Source: DATLCI01 sp046714215
GTDB lineage: Bacteria > Acidobacteriota > Terriglobia > Terriglobales > Acidobacteriaceae
NCBI GenBank assembly: GCA_046714215.1
Contig: JBKKBM010000070.1
Span: forward strand, 1 to 20,540
Direction of reading: 5' to 3'
DNA: 20,540 bases
Shown: positions 6,996 through 14,984 of the stretch, piece after piece
How the letters are laid out: every line of letters starts with the position of its first letter
Position numbering within the stretch: position 1 is the stretch's first letter
The notes under the pieces: generated by a model
The model's database searches: none
What the model was told of the DNA's origin: nothing
Seen by the model: only the letters and a program-made list of their open reading frames with translations
Translations under genes and position numbers: made by a program

Positions 6996-7894
6996 GCTCC
7001 CAGCAATCCTCCAGCTACGGGCGCCAGCACGGCGGGCGGCAGCATGTCGCCGAGTCCGTCGCCGGAAAGATTGGGACTGGCGAGGGTCTCTACGCGGACG
7101 GCGGTCTCCTGCTGCAATTGCGCGGAGAGGGTGCTCATCTCAGCGTCGCCGGTGAGGAGCACGCGGTCCACTTTGGCCGCATAGGTGTCTTCAAAGAAAA
7201 CGATCGAGGGCAGCACATTGGCGGCGACATCCTGCATGGTCAGCGTGCTGCGTCCGGGAGCTTCCAGCGTGCGCAGGAGGATGAGGCGGTCGCCATCGAC
7301 GATCGACACCGTGGTGGTGGCGCCATCCACTTTCACGATCATGGTGGGGCGATCGGCTTGGACGAGGCCCAGGGTCGCGATGATCGAGGGCACGACCACG
7401 CCGGGAACAAAGCCCACGTCCGCGATGATGCCTTCGTATTCCGCGATCACATCCCGGGGCGAGAACGCCGCCACCACTTTCACGGGACGGCGCGTGCGAT
7501 CGACCTGGAAAGACAACGCGGCGGAATCAGCGTCAAAGGGCAGCGATTTTTTGGCGCGGAAGCGGACCACGGCGGCGGCATCTGCATGCTTCGCGGGCAG
7601 GTCGTCGAAGTCGAGCAACAGGACGCGGACGGCTGCGTCCGGAATAATGAGCAGCACGTCGCGCAAACTGCCGGCGACGGCTTCCAGCGCGCCACCCACC
7701 GCTTGGCGCAGACCCTCGCCCTGCAGAACATTGGTGCCGGATAGGCCGGGCAACAGACTCCCGGTGGGCAGTCGCCGGGAGGAGTAGACATCGATGGCCG
7801 CTTGCGCGGCGTTCACGCGCGCTGCGATCACGCGCTCCGCCGTGATCTCACACGCCAGCCGGGGACGACTACTCGGATTGGAAGAAAATGCCAT
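6992..7894 (-). CDS. pilM: Type IV pilus assembly protein PilM, divergent
   Basis: A 300-aa cytoplasmic actin-like protein that binds the PilN N-terminus and couples it to the motor. The fold can be recognised by VVRFRAKKSLPFD (the FEAEQYIPFP-type element), the central strand MIVKVDGATTTVSIVDGD and the late VDRVLLTGDAE. The N-terminal phosphate loop, usually GLDIGSSSVK, is replaced by LACEITAERVIAA. It lacks the Asp-Ile-Gly signature, so nucleotide binding may be altered. The ATG lies six bases after the pilB stop. Identification relies on these elements plus position directly before pilN. Confidence 0.88.
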   Translation of the reverse strand: MAFSSNPSSRPRLACEITAERVIAARVNAAQAAIDVYSSRRLPTGSLLPGLSGTNVLQGEGLRQAVGGALEAVAGSLRDVLLIIPDAAVRVLLLDFDDLPAKHADAAAVVRFRAKKSLPFDADSAALSFQVDRTRRPVKVVAAFSPRDVIAEYEGIIADVGFVPGVVVPSIIATLGLVQADRPTMIVKVDGATTTVSIVDGDRLILLRTLEAPGRSTLTMQDVAANVLPSIVFFEDTYAAKVDRVLLTGDAEMSTLSAQLQQETAVRVETLASPNLSGDGLGDMLPPAVLAPVAGGLLGA

Positions 7895-7900
7895 GCGGCG

Positions 7901-9556
7901 TTATCGGGTGGTCTCGATGAAGGTGACCTTATTGATCTCCTTCAACGTGGTGGTGCCTGCTCTTACTTTATCAAGAGCGGATTCACGCAGAAAGCGCATC
8001 CCTTCGTCGCGGGCGGCACGGCGTACTTCTGAACTCGGCTTCTTTTCCAGGATCATCTCGCGGATACGGTCGGTCAGGTCGAGCAATTCATGGATGGCGG
8101 TGCGTCCCTTGTATCCCGTGCCCGCACATTCGATGCAACCCTCGCCTTCATGGAAGGTATAGTCGCCCCACTCGGCCATATCAAGTCCGCTGGATTCAAT
8201 CATATCCGCCGGATACTTCACTGGCTTCTTACAGGATTCGCAGATCAGTCGGACCAGCCGCTGCGCCAGGATGCAGTTCAGCGCGGAGACAAAATTGTAG
8301 GGCTCCACGCCCATGTTCAAGAAGCGCCCGATGACGTCAACCACGTTGTTGGCGTGGACGGTGGTGAAGACTAAGTGGCCAGTGAGCGCCGACTGAATGG
8401 CGATCTGCGCGGTCTCCGTGTCGCGGATCTCACCCACCATGATCTTGTCCGGATCGTGGCGCAGGATGGAGCGCAACCCACGCGCGAAGGTGAGCCCCTT
8501 CTTCTCATTGACCGGGATCTGGGTCACACCTTTGACCTGGTACTCGACCGGGTCTTCAATGGTGATGAGTTTGTCCTCTTCCGTCTTCACTTCATTGAGC
8601 GCGGCGTAGAGGGTCGTAGTCTTTCCGGAGCCGGTGGGGCCGGTGACCAGCACCATGCCGTAGGGTTCTTTGATGTAACGGCGGAAGCGGCGGAGGTCAT
8701 CTTCGCTGAAGCCGACGACGTCCAGCGTGAGGGTGCGAAACTTCTCGCTCATGGATTCTTTGTCGAGCACGCGCAGCACGGCATTCTCGCCATGGATGCT
8801 GGGCATGATGGAGACACGGAAGTCGATGGAGCGCTGGTTGTAGCGGACGCGGAAGCGACCGTCCTGGGGCACGCGGCGCTCGGCGATGTCGAGTTCACTC
8901 ATTACCTTGATGCGGGAGATGATGGTGGAATGATGGTCCTTGGCGATGGGCTGCATGGCCTGTTGCAGCACGCCGTCGATGCGGTACTTGATGATCACCG
9001 AATCGTCGTAGGTTTCGATATGGATGTCACTGGCGCGGCGCTGCAGGGCGGTGAAGATAGTGGTGTCCACCAGGCGGATGATGGGGCTGATGTCAGCTTC
9101 TGAGGTCAGGCGCTCGATGGAGATGGTCTCATCGCCGTCATCGGTCTCGCGGATCACGTCGAGTTGAAAGCTCTCAGAGGCCTCTTCCAGCACTCGCTGC
9201 GACTGTTCCGTCTTTTTCAGGATGTCGCTGATCTGGTTCAGCGTCGCGACCTTGGTGACGATGGGTTTGCGCAGGTGCAAACCGATCTCGTCGATCATCA
9301 TCAGTTGACTGGGGTCGGCGATGGCGATGTGCAGGGTGCCGTCGCGTTCCTCTAACGGCACAAAGTTGTAGCGGAACATCAGGTCCACCGGAATGGTCTT
9401 AAACAGCTCGTGCTGGATGTGGTAGGTGCGCAGGTCCACAAACTCGGAGCGATAGCGGCGGGCGGCGTCGCGCGCGCGTGACTCCTGATCACTGGGACTT
9501 GCGACGATGGGGCTCCCGCCGTTCGCGAACAATTGTTTGTCTTCACCCTGAGCCAT
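7901..9556 (-). CDS. pilB: Type IV pilus extension ATPase PilB (GspE family)
   Basis: A 551-aa hexameric cytoplasmic ATPase that powers pilin polymerisation. A GspE/PilB N-terminal domain (about 30-140) includes RYNFVPLEERDGTLHIAIADP. The core has Walker A GPTGSGKTT (306-314), the Asp box TIEDPVEY (332-339), Walker B IMVGEIRD (372-379) and the His box H394 to H401 (LTGHLVFTTVHAN). A tetracysteine zinc motif (C439, C442, C474, C477) marks the PilB/GspE branch and argues against PilT. Length is normal. It sits three bases after the pilC stop. A type II secretion GspE reading is possible by sequence, but the pilM-N-O neighbours favour a pilus. Confidence 0.97.
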   Translation of the reverse strand: MAQGEDKQLFANGGSPIVASPSDQESRARDAARRYRSEFVDLRTYHIQHELFKTIPVDLMFRYNFVPLEERDGTLHIAIADPSQLMMIDEIGLHLRKPIVTKVATLNQISDILKKTEQSQRVLEEASESFQLDVIRETDDGDETISIERLTSEADISPIIRLVDTTIFTALQRRASDIHIETYDDSVIIKYRIDGVLQQAMQPIAKDHHSTIISRIKVMSELDIAERRVPQDGRFRVRYNQRSIDFRVSIMPSIHGENAVLRVLDKESMSEKFRTLTLDVVGFSEDDLRRFRRYIKEPYGMVLVTGPTGSGKTTTLYAALNEVKTEEDKLITIEDPVEYQVKGVTQIPVNEKKGLTFARGLRSILRHDPDKIMVGEIRDTETAQIAIQSALTGHLVFTTVHANNVVDVIGRFLNMGVEPYNFVSALNCILAQRLVRLICESCKKPVKYPADMIESSGLDMAEWGDYTFHEGEGCIECAGTGYKGRTAIHELLDLTDRIREMILEKKPSSEVRRAARDEGMRFLRESALDKVRAGTTTLKEINKVTFIETTR

Positions 9557-9559
9557 AAC

Positions 9560-10771
9560 CTACCTTGCCGCCGCAGCGGAGCCGAGCTGGAAGATCGGCA
9601 AGTAAAGTGAAAGCAGCACGAACGCCACCACCACACCCATGAAGATGAGCACCAGCGGCTCGATCAGGGACAAGGCCGCGGTCAGCGCGGTCTGGACGTC
9701 GTCGTCGTAGAAGTCGCCCACTGAGGCTAGCATCTGCGGCAGCGCGCCGGTGGATTCGCCGACGGCGACCATCTCCACCGCCAGTTCGGGAAACACTTTG
9801 GTCTCTTCGAGTGATATCGCCAACGGCCGGCCTTCACGGACACTCTGCGCCACGCGCGCCAGCGAATTCGTGACTTGGCGGCTCTCGATGGAGCTACCCG
9901 CCGTTTCCAATGCCGGCACCAGCGGCAGCCCGCCGGCCAGCAGCGTGGAGAGGGTACGCGCGAACATCGCTACCTGATATTTCAACCAGATGGTGCCGAA
10001 GATGGGTAGAGAGAGGCGAAAGCGGTCGATGGCCGCGGCGCCCGAATCGCTCTTGCGCCACGTCCAGAAGAAGAAGGCCAAGGCAACGAGTGCCACCAGG
10101 GCAAAGGGAAAGATGCGCTGGGCGTTCTGTCCGATGCTGAGCAGCATGACCGTCATGAATGGCAACTGGGCGCCCAGGGTGCCATAGAGTTCGCCGAACC
10201 TGGGCACTACGTACACAATCAGCAGAACGAAGAGCGCGGCCATGCCGAAGACCAGAAGCGCCGGATACAAAAGCGACGCCATGAGCTTGCGCCGAAAAGC
10301 CATGGAGACTTTCTGGAAGGCGATATAGCGGGCCAGCACTTCGTCGAGGTTGCCGCTCTTTTCGCCCGCCAGTAACGTGGTGGTGTAGATCTTCGAGGCG
10401 ACGTGCTGCTCCTCGAACGCGTGGGACAAAGATTCGCCGCTCTTCACCCGCTGGCGGACGTTCTCCAGCACACTACGGAAGAAAGGGTCTTTTTGCTGCT
10501 TAGCCAGCAGTTCTAAAGCGGTCAGGATGGGGAGGCCGGCGCGGAAGAGCGTCAGGAATTGCGCATTAAAGATGATGAACTGCTCAAGCTTGATCTGCTT
10601 GCGCTGACCGGTGCCCTCAGGGTTCGAAAAAAGTCCTTTAGGCTGAATGTCATAGACGAGATATCCCTGGTGAGAGAAACGCTCACGCAGTTCGGTGGCG
10701 GAGTGTCCGCTCTGCACCTGATGCACGATGCGGCCGCGCTCATCGGCCATTTTCACGACAAATTCGGCCAT
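9560..10771 (-). CDS. pilC: Type IV pilus inner-membrane platform protein PilC (GspF family)
   Basis: A 403-aa polytopic membrane protein on which PilB acts to load pilins. Two GspF domains are visible, each with the repeated pattern of a FARTLSTLLAGGLPL-like start and a GE(K/S)SG/TG turn. The first is about residues 66-190 (FNAQFLTLFRAGLPI, AGEKSGNLDEVL). The second is about 270-395 (FARTLSTLLAGGLPLVPALE, VGESTGALPQML). Three hydrophobic helices lie near 168-190, 222-240 and 370-395. The N-terminal MAEFVVKMADERG is typical. A 94-bp gap with a GC-rich inverted repeat separates it from the LolA-like gene upstream. Confidence 0.96.
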   Translation of the reverse strand: MAEFVVKMADERGRIVHQVQSGHSATELRERFSHQGYLVYDIQPKGLFSNPEGTGQRKQIKLEQFIIFNAQFLTLFRAGLPILTALELLAKQQKDPFFRSVLENVRQRVKSGESLSHAFEEQHVASKIYTTTLLAGEKSGNLDEVLARYIAFQKVSMAFRRKLMASLLYPALLVFGMAALFVLLIVYVVPRFGELYGTLGAQLPFMTVMLLSIGQNAQRIFPFALVALVALAFFFWTWRKSDSGAAAIDRFRLSLPIFGTIWLKYQVAMFARTLSTLLAGGLPLVPALETAGSSIESRQVTNSLARVAQSVREGRPLAISLEETKVFPELAVEMVAVGESTGALPQMLASVGDFYDDDVQTALTAALSLIEPLVLIFMGVVVAFVLLSLYLPIFQLGSAAAAR

Positions 10772-10801
10772 AAAAAGTCTGCCTAGAGTCTACCATCCCA
10801 T

Positions 10802-10823
10802 CCCCGGGCTTGGACGGCCGGGG
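10802..10823. other. GC-rich inverted repeat between lolA-like gene and pilC
   Basis: CCCCGG (10802-10807) and CCGGGG (10818-10823) form a 6-bp stem with a 10-base loop in the largest spacer of the operon. There is no T-tract, so it is not an intrinsic terminator. It could act as an mRNA stability or processing element. Confidence 0.35.
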
Positions 10824-10865
10824 CCCATAAGGAAAGCAGGGGTCGCAGAACCCGGCGGACTACCT

Positions 10866-11552
10866 TTATCGCCCGGTGAGTTCGGCGGACTCGATGGTCT
10901 CGACGCCTGCGGGCGCCCGGAAGCGGAAGCGTTCATCGGGCACGAGACGGTCCTCTACCAGGTTGGCAAAACGGAATTCGGTGGTGGCGCCGTCGACTTC
11001 CTGAATGACGATGCGCTCGATCACGCTGCCGGGTGAGATCTCAAACAGCACGCGCTCCACGCGGTCAGAGAGGCGCTTGGGCACGCCGCTCAGGACCAGG
11101 TTACCGGACTTCCAGGGAGCGGCAGTCTCCAGCCGCAGGTCCTTGAATTCGCTATGCAATCGGCTGCGACCCAGAAGGTAGCGGATGGGTGAGTGAATAT
11201 CGTCGAGCTTCTTGACGGATGCCTTGCGGACCTGTCGCTCTTCGGGAACGTAGAAATAAGCGGTCTTGCCATCCGAGACAAACAGTTTGACCTTGGGCGC
11301 GGCAAAATCCCAACGCATCTTGCCGGAGCGCTTCAGCGTGAGCGAACCGGTTTCCTGACGAATGATTCCGGCGCCCGAATAGATCTCCGTGAAGTCGGCG
11401 GTGAGCGTCTGCAGGCGGTTGTATTTGGTGTCGACGCGTGTGGCAACAGCCTTGACGTCTTCTAGTTTGGCCGGAGCCGCCTGTGCGGCCGCGACTCCTG
11501 ATAAGAGTCCCAACGTGAGGACGACGGCCGAAATCAGCTTTTGTGCAGGCAT
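10866..11552 (-). CDS. lolA: LolA-like outer-membrane lipoprotein carrier
   Basis: A 228-aa exported protein. A Sec signal (residues 1 to about 26, hydrophobic core ISAVVLTLGLLSGVAAA) precedes a LolA-type half-barrel. Recognisable elements are LQTLTADFTEIYSGAG, GSLTLKRSGKMRWDF, KLFVSDGKTAYFYVPEERQV and a late IERIVIQEVDGATTEFRF. LolA escorts lipoproteins through the periplasm to the outer membrane. The start at 11552 begins the signal peptide; the frame is open much further upstream, but that part reads across the TPR gene. It lies 31 bp after that gene in the same unit. The link to pilus genes may reflect pilotin or secretin lipoprotein delivery, but that is inference. Confidence 0.87.
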   Translation of the reverse strand: MPAQKLISAVVLTLGLLSGVAAAQAAPAKLEDVKAVATRVDTKYNRLQTLTADFTEIYSGAGIIRQETGSLTLKRSGKMRWDFAAPKVKLFVSDGKTAYFYVPEERQVRKASVKKLDDIHSPIRYLLGRSRLHSEFKDLRLETAAPWKSGNLVLSGVPKRLSDRVERVLFEISPGSVIERIVIQEVDGATTEFRFANLVEDRLVPDERFRFRAPAGVETIESAELTGR

Positions 11553-11583
11553 GATGAGATTAGATGCGTAGATGCGGTCTTCG

Positions 11584-12516
11584 CTACGGCTTGGATTGGA
11601 CTTTAGGCAAGTGTTCCAGAGCCTGCTGGCCCGGCGGCAGTCCGTGGCGGATGAAAGGCAGGCTCTTCGGGTCCGCCACCTCGATGCGGCCATCGGACAT
11701 AAGCTTGTATGGTTTTTCCGTGGGATCGATCGGGACCCCTTGCAAGTAGCCCGCCGCGATGAGCTGATTCCAGCGCACGGGATAGGCGCCGAACTGGGCT
11801 TGGTAGCGCTGGAGCAGGCTTTCCAGGTGGAGAACGTCGCCATCCACGCGCAAGGCGACCAGGCGGGCGAGCGCGGTCTCCTGGATCATCTTGTCACTTG
11901 TTGATTCGTAGATCTTGGTCCAGAGAAAGCGCGCCGTTTCCAGGTCGCCGCCGCGCTGGCGGGTGGCCGCCGCCATCACCTGCAGCCACGGATGCGCGCC
12001 GGGAACGCGAGAGCCGCGTTCGAAGGTGCCCGCTGCGGCCGCATAATCCTCGCGCTCAGAGTAATGGATGAATCCCAGGTGATAGTAAAGCCGCCAGCGG
12101 TCGGGATTGCGCTGGATACCTCTTTCCACCAGGGCCACCGCTTCATCGGGCTGGCCCGCGCCCTGAGGCGGCCGCTGCGACAAAAAGATTGAACCGAACT
12201 CATAGGCGACCTGCAGTTGCGGGTCCAGATCGGTGGCCAGTGTCAGCAGTGGTTTGAGCAGATCATAGCGGAGCGCGTTCTCCAGATGGTTGCTGCCAAA
12301 ATACTGCACGGCGCGCGTCCAGTAAATGCACGCGGCCAGCCCGGTGTAGCCCAGGCTGAGGTAGCGGACCGTCTTGGCCGAGTGGATGTAGAGCACTTCC
12401 TGAAGCGTCGCCTGCGGGCGTAGCGCATCCAGCCGGTGGGCGGTGAAGGGAATGGCGACCACGGAAAAGGTCAGCAAGGCTGCGAAGATACGAGTCGTTC
12501 CTGATTGCGGTCTCAT
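11584..12516 (-). CDS. Membrane-anchored TPR protein with pseudopilin-like C-terminal motif
   Basis: A 310-aa protein with an N-terminal hydrophobic anchor (about residues 9-27). It has TPR-like helical repeats, clearest at DRWRLYYHLGFIHYSEREDY (139-158) and DLETARFLWTKIYESTS (191-207). Residues 242-280 read FGAYPVRWNQLIAAGYLQG, then VPIDPTEKPYKLMSDGRIEV. This is the YP-L-G-P-DP-PY-G arrangement normally found in the globular domain of GspG-type pseudopilins. The start overlaps the ABC permease stop by ATGA, so it is translationally coupled to the transporter. I do not recognise a named family. A scaffold role between transporter and pilus parts is only a suggestion. Confidence 0.8.
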   Translation of the reverse strand: MRPQSGTTRIFAALLTFSVVAIPFTAHRLDALRPQATLQEVLYIHSAKTVRYLSLGYTGLAACIYWTRAVQYFGSNHLENALRYDLLKPLLTLATDLDPQLQVAYEFGSIFLSQRPPQGAGQPDEAVALVERGIQRNPDRWRLYYHLGFIHYSEREDYAAAAGTFERGSRVPGAHPWLQVMAAATRQRGGDLETARFLWTKIYESTSDKMIQETALARLVALRVDGDVLHLESLLQRYQAQFGAYPVRWNQLIAAGYLQGVPIDPTEKPYKLMSDGRIEVADPKSLPFIRHGLPPGQQALEHLPKVQSKP

Positions 12517-13292
12517 TTCAAGTCTCGCCGTTCGAAGATGAGCACCGCGCCGCTCAAAGCGGCGAGCACGTAGAGTCCCGCGTACAGCGTGTTCATGGCC
12601 ACCAGCGTGGAGGGAACGGCTTGGCCGTGGGCCACGGACGAGACGACATTCATGGCGCCAAAGTTCGGCACCAGGTAAGAGAGTCCTAATATCAGCCAGC
12701 GTTGCGCTCCCTCCGCCAGCATGGCAAAGCCGCGGAGATCATCCACGAAATTCCCGATCACAAAGACCCCGAAGGCGAACAGCGCGGAGAGTAGCGGGGA
12801 ACTGAATGACGAGAACAGCAGCGTGATCGCGGTGATCACCAGAAACTGCAAGATGATGAAGTAAAGCGCCACGAGGATGTGCGCGTCTTCGAAGGCCAGG
12901 CCCTTCTTCACGAAGAGCAAAGCGATGAAGAGTCCCAGTGACATGAAGCCGGCATTCACGATCAGCGTGCCCGCCAGCCCCAGATATTTTCCGACAATAA
13001 ATTCCCAGCGCCGGACCGGCCGGGAAAGCACGGTGTAGAGCGTGCGCTTATCGATCTCTTTGGAGACCAATCCGATGCCGATGAAGATGGCGATGACCAC
13101 GCCGAATAACGTGATGGAGGTCAGGCCAAGGTTCACTAGCACGATGCGCTCCAAGCCGATGGAGATCTGCCCGAACAGCGGTGCTGAGCCCACCATCAGC
13201 AGCGCGAAGAAGACCAGGTTGTAGAGCACGCGGTCGCGGACCGCTTCGCGGAAGGTATTGAAGGCGATGTGCCCCAGGCGGGAGAGGGTCAT
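12513..13292 (-). CDS. ABC-2 type transporter permease
   Basis: A 259-aa polytopic membrane protein of the ABC-2/NosY type with about six hydrophobic helices. The N-terminal cytoplasmic segment is AFNTFREAVRDRVLYNLVFF. A conserved cytoplasmic motif follows the second helix (SKEIDKRTLYTVLSRPVRR), matching the family's E-gtl-lllsrPvsR signature that contacts the ATPase. The start overlaps the ATPase stop by four bases (ATGA). With the preceding ATPase it forms an exporter, with one permease gene for a presumed homodimer. The substrate is unknown. Confidence 0.93.
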   Translation of the reverse strand: MTLSRLGHIAFNTFREAVRDRVLYNLVFFALLMVGSAPLFGQISIGLERIVLVNLGLTSITLFGVVIAIFIGIGLVSKEIDKRTLYTVLSRPVRRWEFIVGKYLGLAGTLIVNAGFMSLGLFIALLFVKKGLAFEDAHILVALYFIILQFLVITAITLLFSSFSSPLLSALFAFGVFVIGNFVDDLRGFAMLAEGAQRWLILGLSYLVPNFGAMNVVSSVAHGQAVPSTLVAMNTLYAGLYVLAALSGAVLIFERRDLK

Positions 13293-14245
13293 GGCGTGTC
13301 CTCACTGGCGGCAGGCTTCCCGCTCACATGTTCGAGGAAATACTCTTCGAGGTTTCCACGTACCGGGTTTACCGAGACCAGCCGGGCTTGGGCTTGACGA
13401 ATGGCGTCAAGGGCGGGCTCCAGTTGCGCCGCGGCCACTACCAGCCGGATGCTCTCGCCCACCGCGTGGACCTCGGTGGCCAATGCCCGCAGCGCGGCGA
13501 GATTCGTTTCCTGAAGTCTCTCTTTTGTCTGGATGATGATCTCAGACTTGCCACTCGCTACCGCCACTAGGTCAGACACCACGGTCACTCCCCGCAACTC
13601 GCCCTTGTTCAAGACCGCGACGCGGTCGCAGAGCGCCTCCGCGTCGGAGAGGATGTGGGTGGAGAAGAAGACCGTCTTGCCCTCGGCGCGCAACTGCTCG
13701 ATGAGTTCGCGGACCTCGCGGCGTCCCACCGGATCGAGTCCGGACATGGGCTCATCCAGAAAAACGATCGGCGGATCGTGCAGGATAGCTTGCGCGATCC
13801 CAATGCGCTGCAGCATCCCTTTGGAAAACCTGCGCAAAGGCGTGCTGGCAGCATCTTCCATTCCCACGCGTTGCAATGTGGCCGCCAACCGCGCCGGGAT
13901 GTCACCCGCGGCCATCCCGGAGAGTCGCCCGTAGTATCCCAGCAATTCGGTGGGCGTCAGATAGTCATAGAAATAGGGCTGTTCGGGAAGGAAGCCGATC
14001 TGCGCCTTTACCCGCGGGTCATGGACGTCCATGCCCAGGATGCGCGCCTCGCCCGCCGTGGGATAGATCAAGCCCATCAGCAATTTCAGGGTAGTGGTCT
14101 TGCCGGCGCCGTTAGGCCCGAGGCAGCCGAAAACTTCTCCTGGTTCGACGGTGAGGGAGAGGTCGCGCAGTCCCCAACGCTCGGTCTTGCGCCAGAAGCC
14201 GACCGCGTAGCTCTTCTTGAGGTGCTTGATCTCAATAGCGGGCAT
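13289..14245 (-). CDS. ABC transporter ATP-binding protein
   Basis: A 318-aa ATPase of the CcmA/NatA type. Walker A is GPNGAGKTT (43-51), the Q-loop is Q89 in LPEQPYF, the signature is RFSKGMLQR (139-147), and Walker B is PIVFLDE (159-165). The D-loop is GLDP (169-172) and the switch His is H197. The signature has FSKGM rather than LSGGQ, which is common in ABC-2 systems such as NosF. A C-terminal domain of about 100 residues follows, ending EEYFLEHV. It is the first gene of the long minus-strand unit that continues to pilP and the pseudopilin. A possible promoter lies about 60-90 bp upstream. Confidence 0.96.
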   Translation of the reverse strand: MPAIEIKHLKKSYAVGFWRKTERWGLRDLSLTVEPGEVFGCLGPNGAGKTTTLKLLMGLIYPTAGEARILGMDVHDPRVKAQIGFLPEQPYFYDYLTPTELLGYYGRLSGMAAGDIPARLAATLQRVGMEDAASTPLRRFSKGMLQRIGIAQAILHDPPIVFLDEPMSGLDPVGRREVRELIEQLRAEGKTVFFSTHILSDAEALCDRVAVLNKGELRGVTVVSDLVAVASGKSEIIIQTKERLQETNLAALRALATEVHAVGESIRLVVAAAQLEPALDAIRQAQARLVSVNPVRGNLEEYFLEHVSGKPAASEDTP

Positions 14246-14304
14246 GAGCCGATCTTTTAAAAATGAAAGTGGGTGGCTGACAGCGGATCGCCGCCAGCGG
14301 AAAT

Positions 14305-14333
14305 ATCATACAAAAATGGCAAAATTCTGGCGA
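14305..14333 (-). promoter_or_regulatory. Candidate sigma-70 promoter for the ABC-pilus operon
   Basis: On the minus strand TCGCCA (14328-14333, 4/6 to TTGACA) is followed after 17 bp by TATGAT (14305-14310, 5/6 to TATAAT). It sits between the second pilin stop and the ABC ATPase start, the right place to drive the operon. Confidence 0.35.
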
Positions 14334-14347
14334 CTGCGCGGCACCTT

Positions 14348-14830
14348 CTAGAGGCCGGGCAGGGCTTCGCACTCCGCATTGTTGGCAATGGCAGTGCCAC
14401 CGGCCTTCTTGTGCAGGGAGGCGGGATTGCCGGAGCAGAAAGACCTCTGTCCGGTGCTGCCTACGACCTGGGGAACCGCCGTGACCAGGTAGTTGGTGGC
14501 GGGCGCACTGCCGCCCAGAGTGATAGCGAAGTTGTAACCGTTCTTCGCACCCGTGGCCAACGCATTATCGATCAAGCAGGCATTCGACGAAGAGGGGATG
14601 CAAGGTTCAGTGCCCGCCAGTTGGACGAGCGTACCATAGCCCGACATGGGATAGTTGATCTGATATAACGCCTGCGCGGTGCTGATGGAGCGGACCGAAG
14701 CCACGGCGGATGATTCGTTCGCAGACACACGCGCCTTCAACAAATTCGGTATGGCGATGGCGGCGATGATGAGGATGATCGCCACGACGATGAGAAGCTC
14801 GATGAGCGAGAACCCGCGTGCGGAGCGCAT
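14348..14830 (-). CDS. Type IV pilin, second paralogue
   Basis: A 160-aa prepilin. The short leader MRSARG ends at the cleavage site before FSLIELLIVVAIILIIAAI, with Glu at mature position 5 (residue 11). The globular part contains a Cys pair in PCIPSSSNACLIDN and a second pair near the C-terminus (SFCSGNP and AECEALPGL) that could form the D-loop disulfide. It closely matches the neighbouring pilin in the N-terminal helix and in the CLxDN motif but diverges elsewhere. The start at 14830 is set by GAGGT five bases upstream; an open frame back to 14902 would begin inside the terminator. It lacks an obvious promoter of its own, so it may depend on readthrough from the pilA-like gene. Confidence 0.93.
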   Translation of the reverse strand: MRSARGFSLIELLIVVAIILIIAAIAIPNLLKARVSANESSAVASVRSISTAQALYQINYPMSGYGTLVQLAGTEPCIPSSSNACLIDNALATGAKNGYNFAITLGGSAPATNYLVTAVPQVVGSTGQRSFCSGNPASLHKKAGGTAIANNAECEALPGL

Positions 14831-14835
14831 TTGTG

Positions 14836-14840
14836 ACCTC
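14836..14840 (-). promoter_or_regulatory. Ribosome binding site that fixes the second pilin start
   Basis: GAGGT on the minus strand, five bases before the ATG at 14830. It selects the short six-residue leader over a 30-residue one. Confidence 0.6.
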
Positions 14841-14902
14841 GGCCCGGTCCCTAGTGGTCTCACAGATCTTCCTTTCGTCCAACCGTTTTTCCCGGGGGTC
14901 AT

Positions 14903-14942
14903 AAAAAAGGGGGGAACAGGACAAGACCCTGTTCCCCCCTTT
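14903..14942 (-). terminator. Strong intrinsic terminator between the two pilin genes
   Basis: A perfect 15-bp stem (14906-14920 with 14928-14942; AAAGGGGGGAACAGG on either strand) with a 7-base loop. On the minus strand it is followed by six T. It lies about 40 bp after the first pilin's stop and upstream of the second pilin. Confidence 0.95.
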
Positions 14943-14984
14943 GGCTGGTACCCTCCCCCAGGTACTTCGCCTAGCTGAACGTGC

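Noticed and set aside
7118..7744. 208-aa plus-strand open frame opposite pilM
   Set aside because: Same reason: antisense shadow, His/Gly/Asp-rich, no domain.
8375..9103. 242-aa plus-strand open frame rich in Asp, Gly, His and Val
   Set aside because: It lies entirely opposite pilB. Its composition is the usual mirror image of a GC-rich coding strand.
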